Shown here: positions 4,911-6,813 of the stretch, in pieces | How the letters are laid out: each line of letters opens with the position of its first letter | How positions within the stretch are numbered: the stretch's first letter is position 1 | From: Elusimicrobiota bacterium | GTDB lineage: Bacteria > CG03 > SLGR01 | Reading direction: 5' to 3' | Length of the DNA: 6,813 nucleotides | NCBI GenBank assembly: GCA_012511615.1 | Contig: JAAZFS010000212.1 | Location: 1 to 6,813, forward strand | Program-made: the position numbers and the translations under genes | Notes under the pieces: generated by a model | What the model was told of the DNA's origin: nothing | Databases searched by the model: none | Seen by the model: only the letters and a program-made list of their open reading frames with translations

Positions 4911-6813
4911 ATGAATATAAGAAAAACTTGCAGGATAGCCTTACTACTTATAGGCTTTGTGGCTTCTCCGGCTCTTGCAGAATATGTTTCTGAGATAGAG
5001 GTTAGAGGTAACTTAAATGTGCCCCTCCGGCAGGTTATGAACAAAATTTCAATTAGTCCAGGCGATGAATTTTCTTCAGAAGCTGCTGGGGCCGACATCG
5101 TATCAATTCTTGAGCTGGATTCCTTTGAGGATGTTGCCATATCACTTGAGGCGGCAGAAGGAGAAGGGGTTAAGGTAGTATATACCCTACAGGAAAAACC
5201 AATCCTTGCTTCGATTGTTTTTAAGGGAAACTCCGATGTAAAGAGCCGGGCTTTAAGTCGTCAGCTTGAATTTAAGGCTGGTAGTTTTTACGATTCATTT
5301 CTGGTTAGAAGCGGACTCCGTGCAATCGAAAGATACTATAGAGATGAGGGCTACGCCGATGTGAGGGTGGAAAACTATATTGATGAGGCCGAGGCTGAGG
5401 GTTTTACGGTTACTTATTTCATCGAGGAGGGAATCAAGCAGGAAATTGAGAAAATAGTAATTCTCGGGATCCTGAAAGAGCGCCCTCGCCCTATCCACCG
5501 CCTCTTAGAAATTAAAGAAGGTAGCGTTTTTCACCAGGGTAAACTTGAAGAGAGCCTAGAAAATATTCTTACCCATTATCGTAATAAGGGCTATGTCGGT
5601 GCAGAATTAGGTCACCCCTTAATAACTTTTACTCCAGATCGTTCTGGGATACATATAACCATAAAAATAGATGAAGGCGAAAAATACCATATTGGCAAGG
5701 TAACTTTTACAGGTAATGTAGAGGTTCCAGAGGATTTTCTTTCCTCTCTCGCATTTTCTGTGGAAGGTGAAGTTTATTCTGATGATATCATTGAAAGCGT
5801 GATAGCTACTGTTCATGAAGAGTATGGTTCTCGTGGCCACATAAGAATGGGGGCTGATCCAAGTTTTTCTTACAATCAAGAATCGAAAACGGTGGATTTG
5901 AACTTAAGGATAGAAGAGGGACCAAAAGTATATATAAGAAATATTTTTCTCGATGGAAATACCCTCACTAAAGATTATGTTATCAGGCGGGAGATTGATA
6001 TTGAAGAAGGGGAACCTTTTGATTTAAGAAAGGTGAGAGACTCCCAGTCCCGTATATACAGGACTGGTTTTTTCTCTAACGTCAGGATAGACATGCTTCC
6101 AGCCGGTGCAGAAGATAGGACAGACTTGGTTTTTCTCTTGGATGAACAGAAAACAGGTATGGCCAGTCTGGGTGCCGGCTATTCATCTGAGGACAAGCTT
6201 TTAGGCACAGTAAGAATATCCCAAGAAAATTTTCTTGGTAGAGGCCAGCAGCTTTCAGCCATGTGGGAATTTGGTTCTAGGAAACAGAACTACCGAATTG
6301 ATTTTTACGAACCCTGGCTGAGAAATACTCCGACGCCTTTTCGTTTTACACTATATAATACCATGAGGCAGAGGTATTATGGTTGGGACAATCTCTCTGC
6401 CAGTTATCGTGAGACTAGAAGTGGTGGAAGACTATCACTGGGTCGGCATTTTACGAGAAATTTTACTGGACAACTGCGGTATTCGCTAGAAAATGTCCGC
6501 CAGCATGACGTGGATACTGTTATAGCAGATAAAGTTCCTGAGGATAGAAATACTACCTCAAGCATAACCCCGAGTCTTATTTTTGATACCAGGGACCTCC
6601 CCTTTGATCCCTCAACTGGATATATACTAAGCATATCTAATCAGCTTGCCGGTGGGATACTTGGAGGCGACCAGAGTTTTAGCAAATTGGAGGGGGTAGC
6701 TACATATTTTCAACCCATAGTATGGAAATTTGTGGGAGTTTTGAATCTTAATGTAGGTTCCATATTCACTTTCGGTCAAACAGATCGTGCTCCAATTTAC
6801 GAACGGTTTACTG
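4911..6813 (+). CDS. bamA: Outer-membrane protein assembly factor BamA, C-terminus outside window
   Basis: Omp85-family core of the BAM complex, which inserts beta-barrel proteins into the outer membrane. The frame is open to the window's end (634 residues seen; the barrel's last strands are missing). Residues 1-23 form a signal peptide with a hydrophobic stretch and ALA|E cleavage site. Five POTRA repeats follow at roughly 24-97, 98-177, 178-258, 259-339 and 340-416. Several show the F/V-x-GN strand start (VRGN, FKGN, FTGN, LDGN) and all end in an acidic strand (EEG, DEG). POTRA5 has the strongly conserved YVIRREIDIEEGEPF and GFFSNVRI. The barrel starts near 417 with LGAGYSSEDKLLG, SQENFLGRGQQL and DFYEPWL, and later shows FDTRDLPFDPSTGY. 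Five POTRAs and a signal peptide fit BamA better than TamA (three) or FhaC-type transporters (two). The lid-loop VRGF motif is expected beyond the edge. Downstream, ompH/skp, lpxD, fabZ and lpxA commonly follow bamA. Confidence 0.94.
   Translation, partial: MNIRKTCRIALLLIGFVASPALAEYVSEIEVRGNLNVPLRQVMNKISISPGDEFSSEAAGADIVSILELDSFEDVAISLEAAEGEGVKVVYTLQEKPILASIVFKGNSDVKSRALSRQLEFKAGSFYDSFLVRSGLRAIERYYRDEGYADVRVENYIDEAEAEGFTVTYFIEEGIKQEIEKIVILGILKERPRPIHRLLEIKEGSVFHQGKLEESLENILTHYRNKGYVGAELGHPLITFTPDRSGIHITIKIDEGEKYHIGKVTFTGNVEVPEDFLSSLAFSVEGEVYSDDIIESVIATVHEEYGSRGHIRMGADPSFSYNQESKTVDLNLRIEEGPKVYIRNIFLDGNTLTKDYVIRREIDIEEGEPFDLRKVRDSQSRIYRTGFFSNVRIDMLPAGAEDRTDLVFLLDEQKTGMASLGAGYSSEDKLLGTVRISQENFLGRGQQLSAMWEFGSRKQNYRIDFYEPWLRNTPTPFRFTLYNTMRQRYYGWDNLSASYRETRSGGRLSLGRHFTRNFTGQLRYSLENVRQHDVDTVIADKVPEDRNTTSSITPSLIFDTRDLPFDPSTGYILSISNQLAGGILGGDQSFSKLEGVATYFQPIVWKFVGVLNLNVGSIFTFGQTDRAPIYERFT

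Noticed and set aside
4799..5140. Minus-strand open frame of 113 codons over the bamA start
   Set aside because: It lies opposite the signal peptide and POTRA1 of bamA, shows no recognisable motif and is explained by the composition of the coding strand. Other minus-strand frames (4005-4289, 5619-5879, 6404-6634 and those in the first 2.3 kb) were rejected for the same reason.

Overview
The window comes from a diderm (Gram-negative) bacterium that makes lipopolysaccharide. It carries a lipid A gene (lpxB), an inner-core heptose gene (hldD) and the outer-membrane assembly gene bamA. The sequence is AT-leaning, with frequent AGA and ATA codons. The layout resembles outer-membrane clusters of Desulfobacterota, Nitrospirota and similar lineages, but nothing here fixes the taxon. 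All genes are on the + strand. No mobile element, CRISPR array or gene break was seen.

Region 1 (1-3494) is a tightly packed operon of four genes. In order they are the C-terminal end of a DegT-family sugar aminotransferase, a Gfo/Idh/MocA-family NAD-dependent oxidoreductase, lipid A disaccharide synthase (LpxB) and ADP-heptose epimerase (HldD). The first pair overlaps by 11 bases and the next two junctions are ATGA overlaps. An aminotransferase and a dehydrogenase directly before lpxB suggest GnnB and GnnA. These convert UDP-GlcNAc into its 3-amino derivative, so that lipid A carries amide-linked chains at position 3. This is the most interesting biological hypothesis in the window.

Region 2 (3491-4726) is an RNA block. 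A TTGACA box overlapping the hldD stop codon leads into tRNA-Glu(UUC). Next come a 328-residue PP-loop tRNA-thiolation-type enzyme with an NFACT-R-like C-terminus, and tRNA-Val(UAC), which begins only two bases after that gene's stop codon. A probable tRNA-modifying enzyme is therefore sandwiched between two tRNA genes.

Region 3 (4727-6813) holds a 184-base leader with a GC-rich hairpin, a TATAAT box and a possible 24-codon leader ORF. It is followed by bamA, which has a signal peptide, five POTRA domains and the first part of the beta barrel, and which runs off the window's end. Overall, the window joins lipid A and core synthesis to the machine that assembles outer-membrane proteins, with a tRNA and tRNA-modification unit inserted between them.
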